The notes beneath the pieces are model-generated. The model ran no database searches, had not been told where the DNA came from, and was given only the letters and a program-made list of their open reading frames with translations. Both the position numbers and the translations under genes were made by a program. From Lineus longissimus (taxonomy: Eukaryota > Nemertea > Pilidiophora > Heteronemertea > Lineidae), in assembly GCF_910592395.1 (NCBI RefSeq), contig NC_088320.1:5334001-5394000 (forward strand): 60,000 bases of DNA. Reading direction: 5' to 3'. Positions 1 to 11,280 of the stretch are shown piece after piece (position 1 is the first letter of the stretch; every line of letters begins with the position of its first letter).

Positions 1-977
1 CGTCAAAAATACTTATACAGATAACAACTTACCAATAAATATAGCAGGGATGCCAATAACTTGTGGCAAAAAGGCTGAATATTGTTTTCTTGATCAGCAC
101 TCACTTGCACAAAAATGTCTTTAAAATGCTAACTTTTGATCCAATTTGGAAAATTCAAAGATTCATAGAGAGGCGAGAGATACACCTTTCCATTTCAGCA
201 ATGAAATTTAGCTTTTATTTGGTGGAAAAGGTCTGAAACCCGCCTAAAATGTGACTTTTGACATCCCTGATATAGTTTGAATTTGATTTTTTTTAACAAC
301 AAATTTGTTAGTTTGTACGTGATTAAGCGGTAAACCACAAAATTTTCGCGACCATGATATTTTTGCAGATAAAACAAATACGTAGAATCCCGAAAATGAG
401 AAACCGTGAAAAATTTTGGTCAAACTCAAAATGAAATCGTGAAAATTTGCAAATCGCAAATCGCAAAAATAAAAAGCACGAAAATTTGGTGGCGCACTGT
501 ATAGTAAGAAAAGTATAGCAGAAGGCTAAGACCGGTATGCTATGAAATCCAAAATTATTCTAACAATATCCTTTGGCTTGAAAGAGGAGCAACTTCAATA
601 TCTCTGCATTCTTTGATGATGAGAGTTTCACATCTCTGCCCAACAGCAAATACATGTAACACCAACCCCAAGACCAATGCTAGAATCACAACCAAATTTG
701 AAAGCGAAAGAACCATGAAAATACAATTGGGCATAACTTCACGATTCCTTCACTTTATCATAAAACCAATAGACATGTGATTTACAATCAAAAAATGCAG
801 AAAAAACGCATGCCCTCCCATCCAAAGTAGAGCACAGAGTGAGTCAGACGAAACCCTTATTGGGGGTACCCTTATAGGGGTACCATTCTAGGGGGTACTC
901 TTATATGGAAAACTTTTATAGGAGGTACTGCTGGTCTAATTCTGGGTCATAGCATAACAAACGACCTTGCCTTTAAC
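1..977. other. Left-edge segment without recognised exon
   Basis: Probably intron or downstream sequence of the CP2-like gene. At 300-500 there is AT-rich sequence with AAATTTTCGCG-like words, resembling a dispersed repeat seen again near 35225. At 845-925 a short degenerate repeat of GGGGTAC-CTTATA occurs about four times. I found no convincing SAM-domain exon here. Confidence 0.4.
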
Positions 978-1201
978 CTATCATAACCGATGTAGTTGCC
1001 GAACCAGTCTCCGTAATACGGGCGCAGCATTTCCTCCATCCATTGATGCCCGCCGTGGCCGTACATGCAGTCCCATGCCTGCCCAGTGCCCGCTTGTTGG
1101 TGCCCCCAGTCCTCGTAGTGCCCGGTCCCCCATTTCTGGTGGTGGCCGGTGTTGTCCAAGTTATGATATGTCCATGCAACGTTATCAAACTCGGGCATCG
1201 G
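978..1201 (-). CDS. TFCP2: Probable CP2-like exon 9, W/H/G/Y-rich linker
   Basis: An open frame begins at a consensus-like acceptor (CATTTTCTAAAACAG) and is in the phase required by exon 8. The peptide starts [20 protein letters not shown] and continues with repeated W, H, G and Y, e.g. [12 protein letters not shown] and [17 protein letters not shown]. In human LSF the matching junction is CSPWPEITYVNN, so PMPEFDNV plausibly replaces WPEITYVN. The donor is uncertain: GATAG|GTTAAA gives the end at 978; without it the frame stops at 947. The composition is unusual and I found no known domain. Confidence 0.5.
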
Positions 1202-4200
1202 CTGTTTTAGAAAATGAAGCGCTGGGTTATATCACTTATTGCACTCAGTTTCATCTCGGAAAAAGTCGGGTGAACTTTTCCAGTGCCTGATTTCAAAAGC
1301 GTGAAAGCGTGTCAAAATGCAACGTTCACAAAGGTATCAAAGGCACAGGTGCTAGTCAGAAGGATAGGACCCCACGCCGTACCATATCCGTCCAACTAGC
1401 CCCTGACTACCTCTTGTGGCACGAATACCAAAATATGGTACTTTGCATGCAGGTTACAACACCTAATGCCAATGTATGCATCACATGAAAAACTACACTC
1501 AAACGTGCTGCGAATCAAATGTTTTACTTCTTTCAAACTGATTTTGGATATCCAATACTCTTAGTCAAAACATCTTTTCGAGTGTTTTATTCTTATGGAC
1601 TTCACGGATGATCCCGATTTCACAAAAATAAAAAAATCACACAAAAATGGAAAGAAATTTCTTAATCTGCCAAAACAAAATCATGAAATTTTTTTTTCTT
1701 CAGAAATGTTCACAAATTTCAAATATATAACGGTGCCCAAATACTACATAAGAATTTGCATTCACCAACACATTTGAAAATGTAGAGGATGACATGACGA
1801 CTATGACTCCAGATGAAAATAAGTGATCTAATCCACAACAGGGTTATAAGCAAAAGCAGCATACAACCAAGAATCAATAAAGACGAAGTCTTTATTAATC
1901 CTTGATACAACTAGTATAATCTAAAAGGGCAATTGTGTTCTATCCCACACCAAAACATTGCCTCACTTAGAGGTCATAAAGCTCAGATGCAAAAGTCATT
2001 CTGAAATTTATTATGGCCATTTCAATGCAAGTCATTGAAATATCAATGCAAAACCTGCATATTCACATACAAATAGTCATATAATCGCTGCTATGTGAGA
2101 AAAAAGTATCTCTTGACTGCAGGTAAAACCGGCTATCGCTGAGTTTGGTATTGGTCTCTAGGACGTGTAATGAACAACGCGAACAAGCTATCATCACGGG
2201 ATTTAAATCGGAGGTGGCAGCAATTTAAATCTGCATGGGGATTGAATCTTGCCACAGGCTTTCTTTTCTTTCAGTCGCAGCGAAAATTTAGATTCCTTAA
2301 AAAGGCCTCAATTAGATTCAGTAGTTTTTGCATCTGATTCTGAGCTCTCAGCCGGTGAACTTTTTCTACCTTATTTAATGCCCAAAATTCCTGGCTCTCC
2401 AATGCCTGAGAGAGAAGTCAAAGGTGAGTGAAAATTAACGTAGATGCAAATATTTTCCCCAGACATGAAAAACGACCCTTTTTTAAATTTCCACCCCAAA
2501 ACATGACAGTTTCTTGCAAACACACTAAGGAGGGCTTAATGTTATAGACATTTAGCACTGACAAAAAATTTCTATAGCTGTTCTACTGTCCAATAATGTT
2601 CATTAGTTCTATGTCGACATTTAGCAGAGAAAAAGGATTTTGAAATATTCAAACTTGAGCCATGATGCAGTAAGGTAGAATGGTACAATTAGAGTGTTGA
2701 AAAGAGCTGGAAGTACACATCAATGCACACTGAGGCTGTAATTGAACAGAGGCTATTGTACCTCTTGGCCGTATCTTACATTTCAAAGATACCCTTGCCA
2801 ATAGTGTGGTACAATTATATCCCCAACAGTGTTGAAAAACAGCTGGAAGTACACTTAAATACACCCTGGTGCTATAATTCCAACGGGTCTATAATTCTTA
2901 CACCTTACTTCAAGATACCCCTTCCCCCCTGTTTCGTTTCTTGAAACCCATCCCAACCAATGTGATTTTCATGTTTTCACCTCCCAAGCATTATTGATTT
3001 AGAGGTTAGAGCACTGCACAAAACTTACAACAAAAACAAAGTACGAAAAATTATACTTCACCAGTCATTTCTCATACTTACTTCGCAGAGGACAGTACAC
3101 TCGTACGATGGTTGGTAATTTTTCTGCAAAGATAGAAGAAAGTTATTCAAATGCATCTTCAATGTTCTCTTGGGAGGGCAGGAACTAAGAGGTTGTGGGT
3201 CCAGATTCAGTCATTGAAATATAATCGCTGCCACTAAAATGAGCCACAGTGCATTATACAGTGTAAACAGTGCTGCAGGCCCGTGTAACCAAGGCACCTT
3301 TGAATAACCAACCTCCTCCTCACACTAAACTATTAACGCTATTTTGGCATAGCGATTTCTGAGGTCGTCCCCTACCTTTTCACTTTCAGTGAACTTTTCC
3401 ATTTTCTCCCGGTCTGTCTTGTGTTTTCGATCAGCACCTTTGGGCTGAAAAATATAAACAATTCATGACATAACAACAACTTGCTGTGAAGTACGACAGA
3501 TTTTTCCTGGCAAAACCTGCTCTCTGCTGGCAGAAGAAAAGAATGCAAAGCACACAGACGTGATAGACTTTCAGTTTCTTCTGGATTGAAAAATATAAAC
3601 AATTCATTACGATGTTGCAACAACTTGTTGCTTTGTACAACAGACTTCTGGCGTCCTCCTTGCATTCGTAAGGCCAAATAATAAAACCCTTTTTATCAAA
3701 ATATATCACCTACCTTGAAAACTTTAATCTGACACGAAGCAGAGTTTCGGTACTCCGGTTCTTCGTCATCATTGGTGAATGTGTCGACTTGAACCCGGAA
3801 CGGCACGCCTTTCTCACCGCCATGTTTCTTTGCCGTGAACTCCGTACTGATGCACTGGACCTGAATGTAGACGCCCGTCTCTATCGACGGGTCCCACGTG
3901 AATTCGATGACGTTGGCGTGTGCTGGGTCCACCTTGATGTCCGATATGCCATAGGACAGAGGAATGTCTGTAACGAAGAAATGAAGAGATGTTTACCAAT
4001 TTTTTCTTTTTAAGAAACAGCCCCTTGCAAGAGTTTAACTTCGGAATCATGGATGAAACACTATCAAATCTCTGTCCCATTCCTCTCTCCCTATCAAGGT
4101 CTTTTGATATCACGCCACTCACCGACATCCAAGATTCGTTCCCCGGGCCTGGCACGCTTCCACGCATCGATCTGCTCCTGTTCCATGAACTGAAGACGCC

Positions 4201-6874
4201 GGTCATGGAAGATGATTCGGACAATACTCTGAAGAAGAAATTTCCTTTTTATGACAAGGGCTTTGAATCCAACTACTCTTAAACTCTGCCCAATACTGAA
4301 AGTGTACAATGTACATGTTGCGATAGTGCTCAGTGTAAAAGATGTGCGACGGCCCAAACCGACTTTCTCTTATTAGGGAGATATTTAAGCTGTTTGAGTT
4401 CATTAACTGCCTCCTAAGTTGCCAAATTCACACCATTCAGTGCTGCCACCTAGGATATAATTCATAGCTAAAACTGTTCTTTCACTCAGCTCAGCTCAGT
4501 TCAAGCTCAGCTAAGGATCAGTCGACAGATTATTCTGGCAACTGATGTCAATACATGTATATCTGGTTTAGGAGCAGCTATTTTTGCGGGAACTTTTGTT
4601 TAATGTGAAGTAAGCACCATGATTATCACAAGATTGCATTTTTAATTTACACCAAAACGTTGTCTCAAATTCAAAACCTCAGCTCCTTTTTGGATTTGGC
4701 CTGTGGCCTACATGTAATAGAAGTACAACAAACGTTGATATTTCAACTGCAAAAGTAAAAATTTTCTTATCTTAATGTCTTGAACTCGAAAATATCAAAA
4801 TGAAGAGGAACCAAAAGAATGTTATTTAAGTGGCATTTTGACCTTTGCACATCCTGTTAAGTTGTCACATTGTAATAACGCAAGTCCACACAAAGTTAAG
4901 TTATCACAATGCAACCTCATTTCGTAGCAAATACCACTAAATAGGACATAACATGTCATTCCCTCATATGTGAAAACCTGTGCGGTCAGTCAACTTCATA
5001 CAAATAAACCAACTAACCCCCCCCCCCCTCGACCTCGGATAAGAATCATTAAGTATAGCTTTGTTTATATGATGAATGTGTCATAAACAGCATTTGTCTG
5101 TTCAAAGGGTGTCCATGATACAGAGGTTCTACCATACTATGTATTTGTAAATCCCAACGGTGTCCATAATAGAGAGGTTCTACTATACACATTTGTAAAT
5201 CCCAACGGTGTCCATAATAGAGAGGTTCTAGCCTCTACTACATCATTATTTTTGCACTAGACACCACCCCACCTGACCTTTCGAGGTCTGTGATGTCATT
5301 ATCTTCGTAACGTCAGAACTTGAAATTATGACAATCAAATGTTGACACACCATTCAGTAAAGGTCAAGTGAATAATGGAGCTGGGGCTTATACGAGATAA
5401 CAACACGACTCCCCAGAAAACACGCCAGTGAAGTCCATTTTCCAGACAATTCTAAAGACCTGTGACATCAATCCTTTCAAAACTAATCCCATATTACTTC
5501 GTCTAGACATGGAAGTTTAACGACCAAATAAGGGGTACTCAGATGGGGGGGGGGGGAAGGGTGAATACAGTAAAAAAACAACCTTGAAACGTGTGCTGCC
5601 TGCGGAAAGAAGACATGAATTTTGGAGGTGGCTGTGTAGGGGTCCTGGACAAAGAGCATCTTAGTGGGCAACCCTGCATTAGACTCTTGTAAAACTTACC
5701 CTATACGTTTTACCCTGTGAGCTGGCATCTGAGTTGATTTGTTTTAGTTTCAGCTGGTAAGACTGGCCTGCAAAGGATGATTCAAGATGTGTAAACAAAA
5801 TATGGTGCTGTGGCAGTGCAGTGGAAGAGCCTCAGACTCTTGATCAAGAGGTTATGAGTTCGACTCCTGGCCAAGTCGCTGCTTGGTTGCCCAACTGTAC
5901 CTAATCGAGAGTTGTTTTGTCCTCCAAATAAAACCCTCACAGAAGTGAAAAACACCTCTTGAGCTGTTTTCAAATGTGAAAGCCTTCAGTCACCCACCTT
6001 GGTTGAGATATGTGAGAGTTTCTTCATTCATTTTGGTCGCAGGCGAGGTGGGGGCAGCAAGGACGTACTGAAAGGTCGTCTGGTTCACTTTTATATCGAA
6101 GCCGTGACTTGCATGGTGGGAGGGCGAAGTCCTGAAACAGAGGAGAGTTTAAGCGTACAACTCTGTTTTTTCTGTGTCCAATAATCACAACTGCTGCCAT
6201 GGCTGATGGCAATAAACAGTAGAACACTGATTGGGAAAACAGTCTTTTCAGGAATCAGAAGTTGTGAATGTGGTTGATTTTTCTATATTCCTAGAAAAAC
6301 TCGAATTCAACTTACTCGCACGATGTATTCATGCCATCCTCCTTCAGTAGAGCAGGCAGTGCCATCAACGCCTCACTGAATTGGTAAGAATAAAAGAAAT
6401 CAGTATCACACTGGTGGTATACAATTTAGAAAAGCTCAGATTTCTCAAAAAATACTATGAATAAGCATACTACAAGTACAAACTTATGAATCTTTGAACT
6501 ACACACATTTTCTTGCTGCTTTTTTTGCACCACAAAATGCTAATTTCTGCTCCCATTCGAATAAATCAATGCCTGAACCCCAAACAATGTCACTTCCTGG
6601 TGGTGGTGGTGATATCAATATCGGAGACAAACTTAAATTCTTGCCACTGAAATTCTGAATAACGTCAACAGCTTGCCATGACAAAATATCCCCAATAATA
6701 GGAGGCAATAGAAAATAACGCAACTCCACAAAAAGTACAAGTACTGTAACTGAAATGCCTGGAGACCTACCTCATGTTGTATGCGCCCGATCCAAGCTCG
6801 ACCCCAAGGCCCGAGAGGGATCCATCGAAGTCAGCCGCAAGGTCATCATCAACGCGCCAAGAATCGTTCATCAT
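978..6874 (-). CDS. TFCP2: CP2/LSF-family transcription factor gene (TFCP2/UBP1-like), 5' part
   Basis: Multi-exon gene on the minus strand, cut by the left window edge. Coding exons in transcript order are 6874-6771, 6375-6316, 6131-5998, 5767-5700, 4228-4123, 3967-3714, 3444-3376, 3123-3082 and probably 1201-978. The first eight total 837 nt (279 codons) and all phases join. CP2/LSF proteins are nuclear DNA-binding factors that work as dimers and tetramers. The N-terminus ([20 protein letters not shown]) matches the LSF subgroup rather than Grainyhead. The DNA-binding domain is marked by [35 protein letters not shown] and [19 protein letters not shown]. The SAM-like and C-terminal oligomerisation parts known in this family are not in the window. 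Its 5' end faces the BAZ2 gene. I cannot tell TFCP2, UBP1 and TFCP2L1 apart; an invertebrate probably has one co-orthologue. Confidence 0.95.
2275..2425 (+). CDS. Possible orphan exon, opposite strand to CP2-like gene
   Basis: An open segment lies between a strong acceptor (GGCTTTCTTTTCTTTCAG) and a consensus donor (AAAG|GTGAGTG). In the open frame it reads [20 protein letters not shown] and ends [16 protein letters not shown]. The splice signals point to the plus strand, within the CP2-like intron. I do not recognise the peptide and see no partner exons. It could be an exon of a nested gene, a noncoding RNA exon, or chance. Confidence 0.3.
3082..3123 (-). CDS. TFCP2: CP2-like coding exon 8 (42 nt)
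   Basis: Short exon between CTTTGCAG and GTAAGTAT, encoding [14 protein letters not shown] (residues 266-279). It matches KYQPSYETTILTEC of human LSF. Phase 0-0, so skipping it would keep frame. Confidence 0.93.
3376..3444 (-). CDS. TFCP2: CP2-like coding exon 7
   Basis: 69-nt phase 0-0 exon between TTTTTCAG and GTAGGGGA. It encodes [20 protein letters not shown] and ends SEK (residues 243-265), the basic segment after the DNA-binding core. Confidence 0.95.
3714..3967 (-). CDS. TFCP2: CP2-like coding exon 6 (DNA-binding domain core)
   Basis: 254-nt exon between TTCGTTACAG and GTAGGTGA, residues 158-242. It runs from [13 protein letters not shown] through [36 protein letters not shown] and [22 protein letters not shown] and [10 protein letters not shown] are nearly invariant in the family. 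Confidence 0.97.
4123..4228 (-). CDS. TFCP2: CP2-like coding exon 5
   Basis: 106-nt exon between TTTCTTCTTCAG and GTGAGTGG. Residues 123-158 include [20 protein letters not shown] and RPGERILDV, among the most conserved CP2 signatures. Ends in phase 1. Confidence 0.95.
4229..5699 (-). other. Intron of CP2-like gene, repeat-bearing
   Basis: Contains a C-run near 5020-5030, a G-run near 5546-5556 and the 48-bp tandem repeat at 5096-5231. No exon-like segment was found. Confidence 0.6.
5096..5231. repeat. 48-bp tandem repeat, about 2.8 copies
   Basis: The unit contains AATCCCAACGGTGTCCATAA followed by TAGAGAGGTTCTA. The last two copies are near-identical and the first is degenerate. Its reverse complement resembles the end of the element at 37447-37605, so it is probably a tandemly amplified end of the same dispersed family. 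Confidence 0.75.
5700..5767 (-). CDS. TFCP2: CP2-like coding exon 4
   Basis: 68-nt exon between CTTTGCAG and GTAAGTTT. It encodes [11 protein letters not shown] and continues to SSQGKTYR (residues 100-122), matching the NQGQSYEIRML region of human LSF. Ends in phase 0, joining directly to [11 protein letters not shown] in the next exon. Confidence 0.92.
5802..5945 (+). repeat. tRNA-derived SINE-like element
   Basis: It has an A-box-like TGGCAGTGCAGTGGAAGAGC and, about 40 bp later, a good B-box match (AGTTCGACTCC at 5857-5867). The segment between (CAGACTCTTGATCAAG) resembles a tRNA anticodon arm, perhaps Lys-type. An unrelated tail follows, ending in CAAATAAAACC. The acceptor stem is not intact, so this is not called as a tRNA gene. 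Confidence 0.5.
5998..6131 (-). CDS. TFCP2: CP2-like coding exon 3 (start of DNA-binding domain)
   Basis: 134-nt exon between GTTTCAG and GTGGGTGA, residues 55-100. It contains [20 protein letters not shown] followed by TYLNQ, the conserved opening of the CP2 DNA-binding domain. Ends in phase 1. Confidence 0.93.
6316..6375 (-). CDS. TFCP2: CP2-like coding exon 2
   Basis: 60-nt exon between AATTCAG and GTAAGTTG. It encodes [20 protein letters not shown] (residues 35-55), equivalent to the SDVLALPIFKQE segment of human LSF. Enters and leaves in phase 2. Confidence 0.88.
6771..6874 (-). CDS. TFCP2: CP2-like coding exon 1 (start codon)
   Basis: The ATG is at 6874-6872 and is followed directly by a second ATG. 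An in-frame TAA lies eight codons upstream, which fixes the start unless an intron intervenes. Encodes residues 1-35, including the [10 protein letters not shown] and GSGAYNM motifs of the LSF N-terminus. The donor is ATGAG|GTAGGT and the exon ends in phase 2. Confidence 0.9.
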
Positions 6875-8796
6875 GATGACGAAATCAGTGTGAGGTTACC
6901 GAAATTCTCTTTACTAAATATGTACCAGGCAGACACTGGTGATGATAACCTAGATTTTTCTGAAAAGATGTGTGTCATTAGCAATGATCATTCAACAACA
7001 ATCAAAATCAGTGGATAAGAGTGGAACACACTAATGTGAGACTCTTTCAATTTCATTCATGGAAAAGTTTGAGAAATGGTTGGGCCACACTGACACTCCT
7101 CGCATGCGTGGAGGAGAGTAGTGTCCAGAAGAATACAAATAGCAGGCCCTACTTTAATGGGCCTACTTGTCACTCAACAGGCCGGCGCTGCTCTTAACAG
7201 CAACAGTAATTCTAACCATAGGGCAGGCACTTCCAGGCACTTTTGATGGGGTAGAGGAGTGTTTACAGTATGGACATGTGTGTTATGTAGGCCTACGCTG
7301 TGTCGTGACTCACTGACTGTGTGCATACATAGGCTAGGCCTAGGTCAGTAGGTGTATACTATAGGGCTAGGCCTACACTACAATGTGTAGTGTAAAACAA
7401 ACAACCCAACAAAATTCAGTCTTCACTTTCCACCTATCGCCTAAAAATACGTGCAAAATACACACTGTCAAAAGATGTTCAGCATATGCTCCGGTTTATA
7501 TTCTATCTATTCTGTCAATTCAAGATGAAAGACAATGGACAAACTCAGCGATATTAAATTATCGAAAAAGATTATATCATGCATGTGATGGCCCGATGGG
7601 CAGAGACATGTATTCATCCACGACCGGAAGTCACATAGAGCTTATCAAAATGTCAAGTTGTGGTAAATACATGGCTGGGATGGACCAATAATTCTCAATC
7701 TGTGGTTGATTCTTAATCTACAGAGTCAGGCCATCACAGAAATATGCTTTTTGATAATATATTTAAGAAAATGTGGTCTCACTGGTCAGTTTAGACCTTG
7801 TACTTTGACAGGGCCATATCAATGCGCCAGTGACGTTTTGATGGATATGGTGTACGGAAATCTCTTTTTTTCTCAGGCAATCGGTATTGGAATGTTTTTA
7901 AACTTTATAAACTTTATTATGCTATTGGCAAAGGGTTCTTCTGGACACATATGAAATTTTGTGCAGATTGATTGGTCCAATGAGCACTTTTTTACCAAAA
8001 CTTATGCACAACAATGTACACGTAATGTGCACATGTTTTAATAGAGGACTCTGGCCCGATTTTCAGATATTTTTTTTTAAAGGACATGACATGCGTATCG
8101 ATTTCATTCCTTCCGACCCGGCCGATAAACCGACATTCAACGTCGAAACCCTAGCGGCAAATCGAAGAACTAGAACCAATATTGCATATTGGTCTCACTA
8201 GTCGGTGCGGAGGCCAGGCCTACCGACGTCATTTCATGCATACCCCTGTTCCAGCGGCTGTAGACTTGGCAGTACCTTACTCTCACACAAACCTATACAT
8301 TTCTGAATAGCTTGTCTCTTGTAAAATACATCTGGCCAAGTTTCAACGTCGTCTAGACATACAGTCATGCATAGACTGATGCAGCACAATGCATGAGACA
8401 CCCTATGTTAACGCAAATTTGAAAAATTCCACCTCTATGCCTTATAACTTCAAGATTAACAAGGATGGTGAAAAAAACATTTCATACACATTTACTCATC
8501 ACCTTGAGAAAGGCAACTGACGACCATTTCAATCTTTTAATAGGCTGTCGTTGCGGCTATCGTTTGAGTTTTTTGCCCTCGAAATTTTACCTTGAGAACA
8601 TGTGCAATCTCACAGGAACCAGTCGGTGTCAACATCCTCTTGAGCTATAAATAGCATGCAGGGCCTGCTCACCTCAGAAGGACGGGGTTTGGGGGCTCCC
8701 CCATGTCAAACAGCTATGTGAGTTCACTAGAGCTTTCACTTAACATATTAGTATAACACTAAAATATATTCATATATAGTATGCGTATATATATAT
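6875..8796. other. Intergenic: 5' flank of CP2-like gene
   Basis: Should hold the 5' UTR and promoter of the CP2-like gene, but I see no convincing TATA box or first-exon donor. Around 7140-7390 there is a stretch rich in AGGCCTA words. Open frames at 7383-7691 and 7959-8201 have no recognisable protein character. Confidence 0.4.
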
Positions 8797-9020
8797 ACTG
8801 TCTTCTCCCACTTAACCGAGCGCGGCTGAATCGTAAAATGACTCCGTCCAAATGAATAGGCTGATTTTACTGGTGGCAGGCGAACATTAGAAAGAACAGC
8901 CACAGCTGATAATTGACTCCCATTTCGTGGGCAATGCCAATGCCTTCCACGTAAGTGGATAAAAGACATGAACATCGACATGGGGTAGTCCTGAACTGAA
9001 TGAATGAATACAATACTACT

Positions 9021-9158
9021 AGCCTCCTCATTTTATGCCTATAGTGTTGGTTGACCAGAAATTTCTAATCTGGGGTCGATGATGAAGCCAGCGTCCTCAT
9101 TTTATGCCCATAGTGTTGGTTGACCAGAAATTTCTAATCTGGGCTCGATGATGAAGCC
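9021..9158. repeat. 69-bp tandem duplication
   Basis: Two copies (9021-9089 and 9090-9158) differ at only a few bases. Each contains GTTGGTTGACCAGAAATTTC and GATGATGAAGCCAGC. It lies inside the inverted-repeat element. Confidence 0.9.
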
Positions 9159-9275
9159 AGCTTCACGGGTCTGCAGAATGTCCCAATAAAGAAGTCTTGC
9201 TGTCAACGCATAAATTAAATAAGATCACAGATTTACTTATCAATTTACCAATCAATTATATTATCCAAACGGGGT

Positions 9276-9482
9276 TTACACGTCATCATCAATAGCATCA
9301 TCATCCTCTTCTCCTTCAGAAAACTCAATCCCCTCAACAAACTGCTCAAGCTCATCATTTACCATCTCTACCCCCTCCCCGACTTCGTCATCGTCCTCAG
9401 GAACTAGGCCATTGGCTCTCCAACTGTTCATAATCGTCTGTTGTGTGACCCTTTCCCAGCCGAGTCTGATCATCCTGACCAC
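9276..9482 (-). pseudogene. Pogo/Tigger-like transposase C-terminal remnant
   Basis: The frame encodes MIRLGWERVTQQTIMNSWRA, then NGLVPEDDD and an acidic tail ending EGEEDDDAIDDDV. The pattern W-x2-V-T-x2-T-I-x-N-x-W/F-R is typical of the end of pogo/Tigger/jerky-type DDE transposases. An in-frame TAA lies just upstream of the RMIRL segment and no catalytic domain is seen, so it is a fragment. Family assignment is from memory of the motif. Confidence 0.45.
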
Positions 9483-9483
9483 T

Positions 9484-9630
9484 TACCGCCTGGTGATCCG
9501 CTCACAATGTCCTTGATCATCGGTGTGGCCGATTTTCGATCATCGTCGTCGTCGTCGTCGTCATCGTCATCATTCCATTCGTTAAGTTCATCAGGGAGCC
9601 TGCTAGGCCTACCAATAAAATCCATCGAAT
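9484..9630 (-). other. Asp-rich open segment ending at a consensus donor
   Basis: On the minus strand an ATG opens MDFIGRPSRLPDELNEW, followed by eleven Asp and RKSATPMIKDIVSGSPGG, then a GGCG|GTAAGTGG donor-like site. The Asp run comes from a (GAC/GAT)n simple repeat. It could be a 5' exon of an unknown minus-strand transcript, but no downstream exon was found. Confidence 0.25.
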
Positions 9631-10899
9631 TGCGTGCATCTTTCCCAAAAGAACGTGGTCAAAGAAAGATGGCAGACAACAATTATGACATTTGACACGA
9701 AAGTGCCCTTTATTGGATTTCCCCCACAGAAAACGATTCCATAATCGATTAGGTAAAATAAATTCATTTGAAAGACTCTGGATTGGTCAACCATTTACAT
9801 GGACTTGTAATAGACTTACGTAACTTCAATAATCATTACCCTGACTGCAGGGATTACTAGCCCTGGCCTTAACCAGGCGCTCTTGAATTGACAACATTTA
9901 CAAGGTTGTCTTCCTATAACGATTGATCACTATAATTGGCTGTCATATTGAATGTTTGCAGCCCACCGGTAAAAAACTACAGACTGCCATGTTTCTGGAC
10001 TTTGTCATTTTCGAGCCATTTTCCTGGCGCTCGGTTAAGGGGGAGAAGACAGTTTAAATATTACCGTCATTGGATGCCACGAGATTTACAGTTCCCTTAC
10101 CGTCAACGTCGCCGGAGACGGGTGCCACAAGTTTTACTGTCAGCCTGCAAGAGCATAAGTAATAAATATGATTATCCACATCATGATGCCAGAGTCAGGT
10201 TTTTATGTTGGTAAAAGCCATTCAGAGGAATACCTAGTAAGAACCAATCCACAGCATCAGCTCATTCGTCCCCGCAAGTATGGCGTAGTTCCATGTTCTT
10301 AGCTCAGATGGCGCCAGCTGGGGTCCTGTCAAAATCATCGACGAGGAAACTCACAAAACTCTACAGGGTGGCCCAGAAAGGTTTTCCCTTGCACAATAGA
10401 ATTCGAGGACATTTCTGTTTTCCACCGCAACGGGCCTGTGTATTTTACCGTCGCTCTGTATTGTTACCTGCAGAAATGGCTTTCGACCAAAGAGACATTA
10501 GTGCGCCATATCTCTTCTGGATGTACCCTCCCCTTCAGAGCTCGCCATGTTTCCAGAGAGTGTACCAAGTCTTTGCTGGATGTGTCATGCCCCTTCACGA
10601 TGCGTACTCTGTCTGACCTAGATGTGTACTCTCCCAACGTAGTGCATCATGTTTTTACAGGGTGGACGTTGTCTCCATCCTTAGGGAAAATGTGTCTCAT
10701 TTTCACATGGTGAATATCTGATCATTTTCATAAAGGGATTGCATGAAATCAGAACACCAGACCTGATTGCGCAAATGAAAGGAAACACGGGCCGATATAA
10801 CTCAGTTCTGTCATCAGAGTAGGCCTACCGCATCACTATCGTCCATCAAAATGTTTATGGGTTCACTACGCTGATGAACAGCTAAAGAAAAAACTTAGT

Positions 10900-11280
10900 A
10901 TGATATACAACATTACGTCACGAGGGACGTCACCACACAGTCCGAAATGGCGCGAAAAAAAACTCAACCTCGTGTTCGGAGATCATATATATATTCGGAG
11001 GCAATTCCCCGGTACTGGTGATGATATAATATACGACGAGGCCACACTAGATCCTTACCTGGATATGCAGTTGCCCAATAAATCAATTGTTGACAATTAA
11101 TAGTGGAGCTACGATCAAACCTCCGACCAGTTTTTCCACTGTCTCCCCCGTGGTCCACGGGCTATATCATCTTTCCCGCAAATTTGTTTTTATTAAAAAT
11201 AGTCCGTCGTCATCGGAGTCGTCGGGCTCCTGGAAGCAGCAGAAACGCGCTAACGCGGAAATTAATTATCCAATAAAATA
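10900..11280. promoter_or_regulatory. Promoter-like cluster: ACGTCA x2, E2F-type, CCAAT
   Basis: Within about 380 bp are two ATF/CREB half-sites (ACGTCAC and ACGTCACC, 10914-10933), an E2F-type GGCGCGAAA at 10949-10957, and CCAATAAA words near 11067 and 11270. It lies between the two divergent genes and could serve either. No transcription start is visible. Confidence 0.35.

Larger units (their letters stand above)
8797..10053. mobile_element. Element with ~105-115 bp imperfect terminal inverted repeats
   Basis: The left arm (8797-8901) begins ACTGTCTTCTCCCACTTAAC and the right arm (9938-10053), read on the opposite strand, begins ACTGTCTTCTCCCCCTTAAC. Matching continues through CGAGCGC, AAAATGAC and ACYGGTGG to ACAGCC. 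The 1,257-bp interval contains a pogo/Tigger-like fragment at 9276-9482 and a 69-bp tandem duplication. It looks like a degenerate DNA transposon or a composite. The left flank is a TA-rich run, so a TA target duplication cannot be proved. Confidence 0.6.

Noticed and set aside
1-70. Possible CP2-like exon at the left edge (minus strand)
   Set aside because: A TATTCAG acceptor-like and GTAAGTTG donor-like site flank about 50 bp, but none of the frames resembles the CP2 family.
6755-7018. Plus-strand open frame over CP2-like exon 1
   Set aside because: It is antisense to the start exon, whose minus-strand translation matches the LSF N-terminus.
9441-9695. Plus-strand open frame with a Ser run
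   Set aside because: It is the other strand of the (GAC/GAT)n repeat and the transposase remnant; the Ser run is TCG/TCA triplets.
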